DNA of 64,000 bases from Alkalibacterium sp. AK22 (GCF_000585255.1 NZ_JANL01000032.1:1-64000), one strand, 5' to 3'; positions 34,791-44,534 are shown, numbered from the stretch's first letter. Made by a program: numbers and translations. The notes: generated by a model not told the origin, from the letters alone.

Positions 34791-36488
34791 TCAGAGTGCC
34801 TGATCGTCTACAGCGTCCAGTGTCTGATCAATCGCTTCGATTACTTCTTCCAGCGATCCCTGTTCAAAAGGTGAGCGCAGACCAGCCGTTTCTACCGTTT
34901 CAAGGAAGCTTTGAGTACCCCCGGCTCTACAGATAGCCAGATAGTCATTCCAGGCTGTCTGATCCTGATCAGCAATAGCTCTTTGCCAGAACTGAAGCGC
35001 GCAAATTTGAGCCAGTGTGTAGTCGATATAATAGAATGGCATTTCAAAAATATGTCCCTGCCTGTACCAGTAGGTCCCTTTATCCAGAAATTCATTCTCA
35101 GCGAAATCTCTTTCTGGAAGGTACTGTTTTTCAAGTGAACGCCAGACAGCCTTTCTTTCATCCGGGGTCATATCCGGTTTCTCGTAAACTTCATGCTGGA
35201 AGTGATCGACCAGCACACCATATGGCAGGAAGCGGACCGCTGCACTCAAATGATCGAACTTGTACTTTTCAGTTTGTTCTTTGAAAAAAAGATTCATCCA
35301 TGGATAGGTAAAGAACTCCATACTCATAGAATGGATTTCGCACGTTTCAAAAGTCGGAAAGACAATTTCCGGTTGCTTGATCCAACGCGACTGGTACACC
35401 TGAAAAGCGTGCCCGGCTTCATGAGTTAGCACATCAATGTCTCCTGAAGTTCCATTGAAATTCGCAAAGATAAAGGGTGCCTGGTAATCCGGAAGGTACG
35501 TACAGTAGCCACCACTTGCCTTTCCGTCCTTGGAGAGAAGATCAATCAATCTACGGTCAAACAGAAAATCAATGAATTCAGCTGTTTCTTCACTGAGCTC
35601 ATGGTACATCTGACGGCCGTTTTCAATAATATAATCCGGATCTCCTTGAGGTGTCGGATTGCCGTCAGCGAACTGGAGGGCTGTATCGTAGTGCTTCATT
35701 TCATCAATACCGATTCGGACGGCTTGCCTTTTCGCCAGCTTTTGAGTTACCGGCACCACGTAGTCCAGCACCTGCTTCCGATATATATCGACCATCTCAC
35801 GGTCATAGTCAAAACGCTTCATTCGAACATAACCCAGTTCAACAAAATCTTTATAGCCCAGTTTAAGAGCGATTTCATGTCTGGTCTTGACCAACTCGTC
35901 GTACAGGCTATCCAGCTTGCCTTCATTCGTCTCAAAAAATCCCCACTGAGCATTCGAAGCAGATTGTCTGACAGAACGATCGATTGCTTCCAAGTACGGT
36001 CCAAACTGTGACAGCGTCAATTTTTTCCCGTCATAGTCGACCTCAGCTGAAGCAATCAGTTTCTGATAGTCGCTGCTCAGCTGATTTTCTTTCTGAAGTA
36101 AACCGATTACCTTGGAATCAAAAGCATCCAATTCAAACTGCATATTCTGGAAAAAAGTACCCGAATACTCTTTCTTCAGATCTTCCAGATAGGGCGAAGC
36201 CATGATTGCTTTATAGTATGTCGTACTAAGCTCCTGATAATATGGAGAATACTGATTCCAGTATTCGTCCTCTTTTTCATAAAACGTATTTTTTGTGTTT
36301 ATTGAATAGCGGATCGACGCCAGTGTAGCCATCGTATCCAAAGTAGCCTGCAGTCTGGACACTTCATCGATAGCTTCCTGAACTGTACTCAAACTCTCTC
36401 CTTCTTCAATCAATTTTACTTGCTTTAGAAAGTCGGTCTTGTATTTATCATACTCCGGTCTTTCGTAAGTATAGGACTCAAATGTCAT
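34791..36488 (-). CDS. M3-family oligoendopeptidase
   Basis: A 565-residue cytoplasmic zinc metallopeptidase of the thimet/oligoendopeptidase F superfamily. The zinc site is HEAGH, within DVLTHEAGHAFQVYQ, with the third ligand Glu about 30 residues later (FETCEIHSMSMEFF). It cuts short peptides after their uptake. Length matches the shorter pepF-like clade. GGGGGT precedes the ATG. It is divergent from rpoN and stands alone. Confidence 0.9.
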   Translation of the reverse strand: MTFESYTYERPEYDKYKTDFLKQVKLIEEGESLSTVQEAIDEVSRLQATLDTMATLASIRYSINTKNTFYEKEDEYWNQYSPYYQELSTTYYKAIMASPYLEDLKKEYSGTFFQNMQFELDAFDSKVIGLLQKENQLSSDYQKLIASAEVDYDGKKLTLSQFGPYLEAIDRSVRQSASNAQWGFFETNEGKLDSLYDELVKTRHEIALKLGYKDFVELGYVRMKRFDYDREMVDIYRKQVLDYVVPVTQKLAKRQAVRIGIDEMKHYDTALQFADGNPTPQGDPDYIIENGRQMYHELSEETAEFIDFLFDRRLIDLLSKDGKASGGYCTYLPDYQAPFIFANFNGTSGDIDVLTHEAGHAFQVYQSRWIKQPEIVFPTFETCEIHSMSMEFFTYPWMNLFFKEQTEKYKFDHLSAAVRFLPYGVLVDHFQHEVYEKPDMTPDERKAVWRSLEKQYLPERDFAENEFLDKGTYWYRQGHIFEMPFYYIDYTLAQICALQFWQRAIADQDQTAWNDYLAICRAGGTQSFLETVETAGLRSPFEQGSLEEVIEAIDQTLDAVDDQAL

Positions 36489-36597
36489 CTTTCTACCCCC
36501 GTAGTTTTAGAATGCTTTAAGTATAGCACAAGATCCTTCGCATACATCAAATAACAGTTGTTTATGGTAAACTGTCAATAAAAAGGAGTGCATGACG

Positions 36598-37875
36598 TTG
36601 AAATATAATCAACAAGCCCATTTGTCTCAAAACCAGAGACAAGCTTATCTGCCCAACCTCGTTCAAAACATTCAGCTGCTCCAGCTTAATCGTGTGGAGC
36701 TGTCTGCCTATTTAAACAATCTGATCCTCAGCAATCCGCTCATCGATATGCCTGAATCTGAACAGCGCCTAATACAGCATGCCCTCAAGGACAGTGATTC
36801 TGTCATTGAACAGACCGCTGTTCAGAAACCTTCACTCTTCGACACGCTTAAAGAGCAGATTGAAATGCTTTACAGGCCGACCTATCTCAGGGAGCTGATT
36901 TTCTGGTGGATTAACCAGCTTGACCACAGAGGCTATGTCACCGTTACAATAGACGAGGCTACTGAAGAAACAGGAGCTACAGCTGTTGAACTACTGGACG
37001 CTTTGGTTCTTCTTCAGCAGCTCGATCCTCCCGGTATTGGAGCCCGGTCCCTGCAGGAATGTCTGCTGCTTCAGACCGAGCGACATGACCTGTCTCCTCC
37101 CACTGCTTACATCATTCTGGAAGAATCCTTTGACCTGCTGACAGACAAAAAGTGGCAAGTCCTGGGGGATAAATATGATCTGACAGTAGATGAAGTCAAA
37201 GAGGTCTTCTCTTTTGTTCAGACTCTGAACCCTTCACCTGCAGAAGTATTTCAGCCGCCCTATACTCCTTTTATTCTACCCGAACTGGGTGTCCAGTTTA
37301 ATAACGGGGAGCTGAGCGTGAAGGAAACACGATATAAAACTCCTCTGCTTTCCTTTAACACCGAATACTACCAAGAACTGAAACGGCAGGAAGATCCGGA
37401 AGTTCAGCAGTATATTAGGGAGAAAAAACGTGAATGCGAAGCGCTCCAGGCTGGCCTGGTCAAGCGTGGAGAAACAATACTGGCCGTAGGGATAGCCATT
37501 GTTGAACATCAACGCCCTTTCTTTTCAGACAGTCAGCGTAGTCTGCTGCCTCTACAGCTTAATGATTTGGCACAGAAGCTCCAGCTGGATGTCTCAACTG
37601 TCAGCCGGGCGGTAAGAGAAACATATATAAGAACACCAGCTGGGACATTTGAGTTGAAAAGCTTTCTCTCCAGACGTTCAGCTGACGGGCGTTCTTCAGA
37701 CGAACTAGACAAGGCGTTGATACAATTAGTTGAAAATGAGGACAAGCAAAAGCCCTACTCTGACCAGTTATTGTCAGATCTACTGAATGCAAAAGGAATG
37801 ACTTTATCTCGCAGAGGCGTTGCCAAGTACCGCAGTCGGTTGGCCATTCCTCCTTCTACACAGCGTAAGGAATAA
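36598..37875 (+). CDS. rpoN: RNA polymerase sigma-54 factor
   Basis: A 425-residue sigma-54. The Gln/Leu-rich region I is clear (NLVQNIQLLQLNRVELSAYL), followed by the core-binding region. The C-terminal DNA-binding part has the helix-turn-helix LQLDVSTVSRAV and the RpoN box SRRGVAKYRS. An ATG at 36592 opens the frame, but AAGGAG is only three bases from it and nine from the TTG at 36598. It recognises -24/-12 promoters and needs an AAA+ activator; the activator LevR and a consensus -24/-12 site lie within 7 kb. Confidence 0.94.
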   Translation: MKYNQQAHLSQNQRQAYLPNLVQNIQLLQLNRVELSAYLNNLILSNPLIDMPESEQRLIQHALKDSDSVIEQTAVQKPSLFDTLKEQIEMLYRPTYLRELIFWWINQLDHRGYVTVTIDEATEETGATAVELLDALVLLQQLDPPGIGARSLQECLLLQTERHDLSPPTAYIILEESFDLLTDKKWQVLGDKYDLTVDEVKEVFSFVQTLNPSPAEVFQPPYTPFILPELGVQFNNGELSVKETRYKTPLLSFNTEYYQELKRQEDPEVQQYIREKKRECEALQAGLVKRGETILAVGIAIVEHQRPFFSDSQRSLLPLQLNDLAQKLQLDVSTVSRAVRETYIRTPAGTFELKSFLSRRSADGRSSDELDKALIQLVENEDKQKPYSDQLLSDLLNAKGMTLSRRGVAKYRSRLAIPPSTQRKE

Positions 37876-37936
37876 CAAATGGTGCAGTGTTTGCTTACAA
37901 AGGGCCTGAGAACGACAGCCTGAACGACAAAAAAAT

Positions 37937-37960
37937 GGTCACACCCAAGCGGGCGTGACC
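37937..37960 (-). terminator. Terminator of the mannose PTS operon
   Basis: GGTCACACCC/GGGCGTGACC with a four-base loop. On the minus strand it runs into seven T, and it is convergent with rpoN. Confidence 0.85.
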
Positions 37961-37970
37961 CTTTTGTCTT

Positions 37971-38909
37971 TTATCCCAGAATACCCAGAACATAACCCAG
38001 TGTTCCCAGTACAAATAGTGCAAAAATAAGAGTAATCGGGCTGACTTTTTTGCGCAGAAGCCACACGCAAGCCAAAGTCAGAAGAAGCGGAGCGATTCCG
38101 GGAATCAGTTCATCCAGCGTATTCTGAAGCGTGGTCACTTCTACTGGTTCAATGCTCATACCGGACTGAATCTGTCCGACCACATTCCGCAGCATATCTC
38201 CAGAAAGTACTCCTTCATTAGCTGCTTCAGCAATCGTTCCAAAATTAATTACTTCATCAGACGGAACATCGACCTCACTGAGGACCATCGGGAAATGCAT
38301 ATTGGTCCACCGAGGTACGAGTACCCCTAGAACAAACATCCCCAATACTGAGGCTCCCTGTGTCAGCTTCTGCATCAGACCGCCAGCCAGGTTTTGTGTA
38401 ATATTTCCGCCCTGTACATATCCCAGTTCCTGAGAGTACCACAAGAAGGCCATGCGGATAATGTTCCAGCCAAAGAAGAAAATCAGTGGTCCCAGCCAGC
38501 TTCCAGTCAGAGCCAGAGACGCAGCAAAAGCACCTAGTACTGGTCTAAGTGTGCCCCAAAAAATTGGATCACCGACACCTGCTAGTGGACCCATCATACC
38601 AATCTTGACACCCTGAATTGCTGCATTGTCGATTTCTTCACCAGATGCTCGCTGTTCTTCTAGCGTCAGAGTTACACCGAATACCGGTGCAGCCAGGTAA
38701 GGGTGTGTATTGAAAAATTCCAGGTGACGTTTCAATGCTGATGCACGTTCTTCTTTGGATGAGTACATTTTCTTCAGTGCTGGAATCATTGCGTACGCCC
38801 AGCCGATATTCTGCATACGCTCAAAATTCCAGGAAGCCTGAAGGAACTGGCTTCTCCAGAACACGTGCAGTCGATCTTTTTTTGTTAATTTAAATTTTTC
38901 TTCAGCCAT
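37971..38909 (-). CDS. manZ: PTS mannose-family IID component
   Basis: A 312-residue membrane subunit of the mannose/fructose/sorbose permease. The N-terminal cytoplasmic part has the family motif RSQFLQASWNFERMQNIGWAY, followed by FFNTHPYLA and GPLAGVGDPIFWGTLRP. C-terminal helices close it. It works with IIC as the sugar channel. It is the last gene of the operon, 20 bases after IIC. The operon probably carries glucose/mannose; the sugar cannot be read from sequence. Confidence 0.93.
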   Translation of the reverse strand: MAEEKFKLTKKDRLHVFWRSQFLQASWNFERMQNIGWAYAMIPALKKMYSSKEERASALKRHLEFFNTHPYLAAPVFGVTLTLEEQRASGEEIDNAAIQGVKIGMMGPLAGVGDPIFWGTLRPVLGAFAASLALTGSWLGPLIFFFGWNIIRMAFLWYSQELGYVQGGNITQNLAGGLMQKLTQGASVLGMFVLGVLVPRWTNMHFPMVLSEVDVPSDEVINFGTIAEAANEGVLSGDMLRNVVGQIQSGMSIEPVEVTTLQNTLDELIPGIAPLLLTLACVWLLRKKVSPITLIFALFVLGTLGYVLGILG

Positions 38910-38929
38910 GTTGAATCAACGCTCCTTTT

Positions 38930-39724
38930 TTAATAGTCGTCTAGAATATCGTCCAGTGGATCACTTGAAGAGCTGCCGCCGCCTCCACCGCCCTGATTGA
39001 ACTCAGGTGCAAACTGCAGATAAAGCAGAGCCAGCACGACTCCAATGATACCCATTGCAATCAGGTTCAAGTCTCCAACAGCTGACAGCGCAAAACCAAG
39101 TGCAAAGAACAGCCAGAGTTTAGCCGTCGCCATCATATTAATAACCATGGCATAACCAACAGCTACGATCATCCCACCGGCAACAGCCAGTCCACCCGTC
39201 AACCAGCCTGGAATGGCATTTAAGCTGTTGGTCACCACTTCTGGTGGTACAGCCAGTACAATAGCCGCTGGAATGGCGATACGCAGACCTTGAATAACTA
39301 AGGCCCCTAAGTGATAAAATTCTACAGCTCTGAAAGACCCTTCAGCCGCCTTTCGATCAGCTCCGTGTGCAATCCCTACAGTCAATGTTCGAACGAATAT
39401 TGTCAGTACTTGTCCGGCAATTGCCAATGGAATCGCCAGCGTAATGCCTTCAGAAACACCTGCTCCGTGATAGGTCACCAGAATAGCCGAAGCGACCGAA
39501 GCCAGTGCGGCATCCGGTGCAACAGCTGCACCGATATTCATCCATCCTAAAGCGATCAGCTGAAGCGTGCCTCCAAGCATCAGCCCTTCCGTTGGATTAC
39601 CGGTCACCAGGCCAATCAGTGTACAGGCCACGATAGGCTGGTGGAACTGGAACTGGTCCAGGATACCTTCCATTCCAGCTAAGAAAGCCACAAATAAAAT
39701 CAGTATAATTGCTATGATATCCAT
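38930..39724 (-). CDS. manY: PTS mannose-family IIC component
   Basis: A 264-residue polytopic membrane protein of the IIC-Man family. The motif QPIVACTLIGLVTGN is followed by GGTLQLIALGWMNIGAA; these lie in the N-terminal third. The tail is a glycine run followed by SSSSDPLDDILDDY, also usual in Listeria-type IIC-Man. It forms the transmembrane path with IID. Pediocin-like bacteriocins use IIC/IID of this family as receptor in other Lactobacillales. Confidence 0.93.
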   Translation of the reverse strand: MDIIAIILILFVAFLAGMEGILDQFQFHQPIVACTLIGLVTGNPTEGLMLGGTLQLIALGWMNIGAAVAPDAALASVASAILVTYHGAGVSEGITLAIPLAIAGQVLTIFVRTLTVGIAHGADRKAAEGSFRAVEFYHLGALVIQGLRIAIPAAIVLAVPPEVVTNSLNAIPGWLTGGLAVAGGMIVAVGYAMVINMMATAKLWLFFALGFALSAVGDLNLIAMGIIGVVLALLYLQFAPEFNQGGGGGGSSSSDPLDDILDDY

Positions 39725-39748
39725 CTTTTTCCCTCCTTGATAATTATC

Positions 39749-40720
39749 TTAACGTACGTATTCCGTTTTCTTCAGCAGATTCCACATGTCTTTGCGCTGA
39801 TCAGCCGGAACTTTTCTCACGTCGAACTTAACCCCATGTTCCTTCATTTTTCTAAATGCTTCCACATCTTTTTCGTCTACGGACAGGACGTTATTAATCA
39901 TGACTTTTCCTTCTGAGTGTGCCATTGAGCCGACATTGACTTCCTCTATCTCCACTCCGCCTTCAATCACTCTCCAGGCATCGGTCGGATTTTCGAAAAG
40001 AAGCAGTGCCCGAGTTTTACCAAAGCGCGGATCGCTCCAAATTTCAATCATTTTATCGATTGGAATAACATTTGCCTTGACTCCTGGTGGAGCCGCCTGT
40101 GTAATCAGTGATTTTCTCAGCTCATCTTTTGCCACATCATCAGAAACCACAATGATCCGGTTCGGATTGACGTCTTTAGACCAGGCTGTTGCTACCTGAC
40201 CATGCAGCAGTCTGGAATCTACTCTGGCCAGACGGATATCGATTTTTCCGTCTCCAACAACTGTCCCTTTAGGCAAGGGCTTATTTGGCTCGTCAGAAAC
40301 CGTTGCTTTGGCTTCCGCCGGCTGCAGGCTTTCAGGTCTGACCTTAACACTATCCTTAGCTACTTCAATCAGTGACTCCGCCACATCGTGGGCTTTATCT
40401 TTAGAAAAGCGTGCGGTAAATGCCTCAATCAGCATAGGTAGATTGAGTCCTGCAACGATTGCCCATTTGTCTTTTTTGTCTTCGAAGAGTGTGTTTGCCT
40501 GATTGAAGGGCGTTCCTCCCCATAAGTCGACCAGAAAGAGTATTTCATCTGTGTCGAATGAAGCAATGGCTTTTTCCATTTTTTTTCTGATGTCATCCGG
40601 CCCTTCACTTGGAAGAAGTGTTACCGCTTTGACATTTTCCTGTTCACCTACAATCATTTCTCCCGACTGCAGGATACCTTCGGCAAACTCGCCATGGCTT
40701 GCCAGTATAATTCCTACCAT
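39749..40720 (-). CDS. manL: PTS mannose-family IIAB component
   Basis: A 323-residue cytoplasmic fusion. IIA (about 1-125) has phospho-acceptor His9 in ASHGEFAEG and the motif VDLWGGTPFNQA. An Ala/Pro-rich hinge (about 130-155) is followed by IIB with His173 in SRLLHGQVA. Phosphate flows HPr to IIA to IIB to sugar. It is second in the operon after the separate IIB, and the transport part proper is IIAB-IIC-IID. Confidence 0.94.
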   Translation of the reverse strand: MVGIILASHGEFAEGILQSGEMIVGEQENVKAVTLLPSEGPDDIRKKMEKAIASFDTDEILFLVDLWGGTPFNQANTLFEDKKDKWAIVAGLNLPMLIEAFTARFSKDKAHDVAESLIEVAKDSVKVRPESLQPAEAKATVSDEPNKPLPKGTVVGDGKIDIRLARVDSRLLHGQVATAWSKDVNPNRIIVVSDDVAKDELRKSLITQAAPPGVKANVIPIDKMIEIWSDPRFGKTRALLLFENPTDAWRVIEGGVEIEEVNVGSMAHSEGKVMINNVLSVDEKDVEAFRKMKEHGVKFDVRKVPADQRKDMWNLLKKTEYVR

Positions 40721-40765
40721 TTAATTCCCTCCTATTACTTACGGCCAAGCCGCTTAATTACTGAC

Positions 40766-41260
40766 TTATGACACAAAATCCCCTTTTTTTAGCACATCCA
40801 TCAAGGACTGCCTGCGATCACCGGGGACTTTTCTGATTTCCAGCTCGATACCCTGGCCGGCCAGCCAGACAAAGGCATCAATGTCGTCTTGATTAACTGA
40901 AATCGAATGCGTGACCATCTGTTTACCTTCAGTAAACTTCATTCCTCCAATATTGACTTTGCTGAAATACATTCCATGTTGATAACAGCATTTAACATCT
41001 TTAGGATTGGTGAACAAAAGCATCACCTTCACTTTGTTCAACAGTGGATGCGTTGCGATGTCAATCATCTTGGAAACCGTAATCACGTGAGCCTTGATTT
41101 CAGGTGGTGCTGCCTGGCTTAACAGCAGTTTTTGCAGCGGATCTCCTGCTGCCTGGTCACTCACTACGATAATCCGTTCAATTCCTGTTGATTTAGCCCA
41201 AGTTGTCGCTACCTGACCGTGGATGAGCCGGTCATCGATCCGGACCAGCCGGATATCCAT
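40766..41260 (-). CDS. Separate mannose-family IIB protein, first gene of the operon
   Basis: A 164-residue stand-alone IIB with His14 in DDRLIHGQVATTW. It is similar to, but clearly distinct from, the IIB half of the following gene. The frame opens with GTG at 41272; GGTGG is eight bases before the ATG at 41260. It is the first gene behind the sigma-54 promoter and next to levR. In Listeria a stand-alone IIB (MpoB) mainly phosphorylates the LevR-type activator rather than sugar; a regulatory role here is inference from that arrangement. Confidence 0.88.
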   Translation of the reverse strand: MDIRLVRIDDRLIHGQVATTWAKSTGIERIIVVSDQAAGDPLQKLLLSQAAPPEIKAHVITVSKMIDIATHPLLNKVKVMLLFTNPKDVKCCYQHGMYFSKVNIGGMKFTEGKQMVTHSISVNQDDIDAFVWLAGQGIELEIRKVPGDRRQSLMDVLKKGDFVS

Positions 41261-41346
41261 ACCTGCTTCCACCTATGTTTGTCCCTCCCCCCTTTTCAAA
41301 CTGTCGGACAAATACACTGCCTGTTTCTGCCCTCCTACTTTATATA

Positions 41347-41362
41347 AGCAAGAAGTGTGCCA
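41347..41362 (-). promoter_or_regulatory. Sigma-54 (-24/-12) promoter of the mannose PTS operon
   Basis: On the minus strand TGGCACACTTCTTGCT matches TGGCAC-N5-TTGCW exactly, with the invariant GG and GC dinucleotides. It lies 87 bases upstream of the first PTS start. A weak cre-like AAAGCGTTTA lies just upstream (41391-41400). Confidence 0.93.
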
Positions 41363-41417
41363 ACTATAAAGCTTGAAAAAGCCTATCAAATAAACGCTTT
41401 GTCCAACACACAAAAAA

Positions 41418-41440
41418 AGACACACTAATTTAGTGTGTCT
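41418..41440 (-). terminator. levR terminator, with an extra direct repeat
   Basis: AGACACACTA/TAGTGTGTCT with loop ATT, ending in seven T on the minus strand. The right arm is repeated at 41441-41450 (TTAGTGTGTC). The block lies about 65-100 bases upstream of the -12 element, where an activator site is expected. Confidence 0.75.
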
Positions 41441-41455
41441 TTAGTGTGTCGCCCT

Positions 41456-44314
41456 TTATTGTTCCATCAGGGTATCAATACTGTCGATTTTTCCATCTGT
41501 GTTGTCGATATAATAGTATATATAGGGGTATTCTTTTCGAGGGATATTCACTGCCAGGCTTTTTTCCAGATTTGCTAATGCTCTTCTGAAACTTCTGAAA
41601 TCTTCCTCAGACAAGACGAAGGCCGTCTGAGGATCTGAATCCACAGTCTCTCCATGAACAAGCCGCTCAATTAGCCCCCCCATGTGCAGCATGAGGTTAA
41701 CATGAAAAGCATAGTCTGCTGATTCAGCTGCTCTCAATCGGGCACAGTCCAGCACAAAATTCCACAGTGGCGTAAACACTTTTTTGGGATTCAGGAAAGT
41801 ATACTGTTCTTCCAGAAAATCGTAAGTTATTTCTTTGGCACTCTCCTCATCCAAAACAGCTTGGGCCGAATACATGCTAGCCCCGTGAATGATTTCTTCA
41901 AACAGCACTCTTGGTTCTCCTTCAATAAATTTGTCCAGTGGAATGTAAGGCGCTGACAGTTTGGGATCCAGTATTCCTGTTGTAGCAATAATAGTATAAT
42001 CTTTTTCCCATTCTGCTATTTTTTCATCCAGCTCTGCTACAGAGCTGGTTTTCACTTCAATTGCCCCTTGGCGAGTCTGCTTGAGTGTTTTTTCAATCAG
42101 CTCTTTGATTTTTCTAGCCGTTCCTTCGCCACTGGCACAAATCGCTAAAATCACAGGGGGTTTGGCTTTCTTGAGGCTGCTTGGCCATTTCTTTCGGGCT
42201 CTTTCAGTAGAATAACCTGAAAACTTTAACAGTGTGTCATGAAGCAGTTCGAGATCTGTGTCCACAAGAGATGCTTTTCTGACTGCTTCAAGGACCATCG
42301 GTGTGGAAACCATATCAATAGAACGGACCGGTATGCCGGTCTCTTGCTCAATTGAAGAGCCGAATGTTGCTAGGGAACCCATATCGACCAGCAGCAGAAC
42401 ACCACTCCCCTGGTTGCTCTCAACCACTGCTTGCCTGACGCGTTCATAGGCTATCGCAGGAGACATATCAAGCGGCATATCCACTGCGCTGACGCTGCCT
42501 GCATCCAGCAGTTCTTCCGCTACCTGGGCCATACTGCTAGCAGTAGAGTTTCCGTGGGCAGCAATCACCACTTTAATTTGCCCACTTTCCTGATCCTCCC
42601 GCAAAGATACGAGTAAAACGGTCAGGTAGTAAATCTCATTTTCGGGTATACTTACCTGGAAAAACGAAGCAATCTTCTCCTTAATGCTAGCGGATACAGC
42701 CAGCTCTGCTTCATGTTCCACTGCCATTTCACGAATCCGGTCATGCATTTTCCGCTCTTCCCCGCTGGCAATTTTACTGAGCAGTGAGCTGATATGGAGG
42801 CTGATGGCATATATAAAACTCTGCTTGAAACCACCCCCCAGCTCATCCCCGATGAGCTGCACCATGTCGTGGGCAAAGCTGATCACCTCCTTGTTGACAA
42901 CATCTGCCAGTTTAGATTCTGTATGGAGAGAAAAACCATGATTTCTGTAAAAAGATTTCAAATGAACATTGATGTCTGTGGAAATATATTGATGGATTGT
43001 TTCCTGATCCAGACCTTCCGCTTCCAGCAGTGCTGCCTTGTCTCCAATGATATCATATATATTATAGGGCAACTCGTAGGAGTCCATTTCCATCTTGTAA
43101 AATGGTTCATTTGGACTGACTGTCATTTTAGCTTCCAGATAGCTGGACAGCTCAGCTTGGTGATGTCGGTTGGATGACAGACCAACCAGGTGGTTTTGTA
43201 TGGTATCGGGCATATCTTTGATGGACAAGGTGATTTCATCTTTATTCAGCTGATTCATAAAACCTCTGGCGCAGACCAGCTGGATTGTTGATTTGAGCTG
43301 ACCCACATTCCCGTATCCGACACTACTCAGCAGCCCTTTGACGACATCTTCAGTCATCGTGATTTTCCTCTGAATACGGTTGGCTTCAAGGCCAGTAAGC
43401 AGCTTCAGCAGATCCAGCTGTTCCCTAATTGGCCGCTCCTTAAATGAGGGCATATGGATATTAATGGGTATTCGGCGCATAAAAGTGTCCAGGAAAGTAG
43501 ACTTAGGATCCTCTGTCGTCGCACAGACAATCCGGATACTGGCCTCCCGGTTCTTCCCTGTTTCTCCCAGCCGGCTGTACTTGCCTGTATCCATGAAATA
43601 AAAAATCATTTCCTGTCCTTCCGGAGGCAAGCGATGGACTTCATCCAAAAACAGCATGCTTCCGTCAGCTTGCTGAATCAGTCCTTCTTTTTCATTGGCT
43701 GCTCCAGTAAACGCACCTTTCGCATAACCGAACAGATAACTCATCAGCAGTTCGGGATTATTGGCATAGTCAGCACAATTAAAGACAGTCAGTTCCTTAT
43801 CCTCTGCTATCAGTTTATTGGACTGGGCGAACTGGAACATGGCATGAGCAAAAAAGGACTTCCCAGAGCCGGTCGGTCCGGTTATCAGCGTATTCAGTCC
43901 TCTGGGCGGGTATAAAACAGCTGCTTTAGCCTGATCAACTGCATTTCGCATGCTCCCATTGGCCCCTATAATAGATTGAAAGATGTCTTGCTGTCCTTTT
44001 ACCGAGTAGCTGAGTGCCTCTTCTGTGACACTCTTTTGTTTTTTTTCAGATTCCTTATAGCTAGGGACGTGTCCAGACAATGGACGGTGCCGAATCTTTT
44101 CAATAGGGACAAAGCGTACGGGCCGTCCCTCTAGCTTCTTAAGTTTGCCTTCACGTACCAGCTGATTCAAATCTTTAGATACGTTACTTCTGAGGATGTC
44201 CAGCTTTTCCGCAACCTCAGCTGTAGTGATTCCTATGCCCATTTCGATTTCTTTCGCCGTAAACGTTGAGCTGGCCTCTTGAACAAATTCAAAAATCCGA
44301 TTTTTTCGATGCAA
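41456..44314 (-). CDS. levR: LevR-type sigma-54 activator with PTS regulation domains
   Basis: A 952-residue bacterial enhancer-binding protein. Domains in order: a winged helix (about 1-75), and AAA+ (about 115-355) with Walker A GPTGSGKSFF and the sigma-54 contact loop GAFTGA. Then come PRD1, an EIIA-Man-like domain (IAAHGNSTASSMAQVAEELL), an EIIB-Gat-like domain (ILAICASGEGTARKI, with Cys) and PRD2 ending the protein. His in PRDs and IIA are phosphorylated by HPr or IIB to tune activity. The frame opens at 44362, but AAGGAGG is eight bases before the TTG at 44314. It lies just upstream of the -24/-12 promoter it should drive. Confidence 0.94.
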   Translation of the reverse strand: MHRKNRIFEFVQEASSTFTAKEIEMGIGITTAEVAEKLDILRSNVSKDLNQLVREGKLKKLEGRPVRFVPIEKIRHRPLSGHVPSYKESEKKQKSVTEEALSYSVKGQQDIFQSIIGANGSMRNAVDQAKAAVLYPPRGLNTLITGPTGSGKSFFAHAMFQFAQSNKLIAEDKELTVFNCADYANNPELLMSYLFGYAKGAFTGAANEKEGLIQQADGSMLFLDEVHRLPPEGQEMIFYFMDTGKYSRLGETGKNREASIRIVCATTEDPKSTFLDTFMRRIPINIHMPSFKERPIREQLDLLKLLTGLEANRIQRKITMTEDVVKGLLSSVGYGNVGQLKSTIQLVCARGFMNQLNKDEITLSIKDMPDTIQNHLVGLSSNRHHQAELSSYLEAKMTVSPNEPFYKMEMDSYELPYNIYDIIGDKAALLEAEGLDQETIHQYISTDINVHLKSFYRNHGFSLHTESKLADVVNKEVISFAHDMVQLIGDELGGGFKQSFIYAISLHISSLLSKIASGEERKMHDRIREMAVEHEAELAVSASIKEKIASFFQVSIPENEIYYLTVLLVSLREDQESGQIKVVIAAHGNSTASSMAQVAEELLDAGSVSAVDMPLDMSPAIAYERVRQAVVESNQGSGVLLLVDMGSLATFGSSIEQETGIPVRSIDMVSTPMVLEAVRKASLVDTDLELLHDTLLKFSGYSTERARKKWPSSLKKAKPPVILAICASGEGTARKIKELIEKTLKQTRQGAIEVKTSSVAELDEKIAEWEKDYTIIATTGILDPKLSAPYIPLDKFIEGEPRVLFEEIIHGASMYSAQAVLDEESAKEITYDFLEEQYTFLNPKKVFTPLWNFVLDCARLRAAESADYAFHVNLMLHMGGLIERLVHGETVDSDPQTAFVLSEEDFRSFRRALANLEKSLAVNIPRKEYPYIYYYIDNTDGKIDSIDTLMEQ

Positions 44315-44497
44315 TGGGCACACCTCCTTATTTAATATCCTCTTTGACGAATTCGCTTCCAACCCTAGTATACCCTAAATTTTAGATTCAAAACATGCTT
44401 TTCAATGTAATCCTTGTACACTTTATAAACATAATACATCGATAAGCCTAGATTTTTGTTTGAATACTCTTTTATCTGATTTGCTGCAACGTTAAAA

Positions 44498-44534
44498 AGA
44501 CAGCTGCCTACGCCAATGCGCAAAACAGCTGTCT
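44498..44534 (-). terminator. Terminator of the 192-residue lipoprotein gene
   Basis: AGACAGCTG/CAGCTGTCT (44498-44506, 44526-44534). On the minus strand it runs into five T. The rest of 44315-44497 holds only the levR upstream region. Confidence 0.75.
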
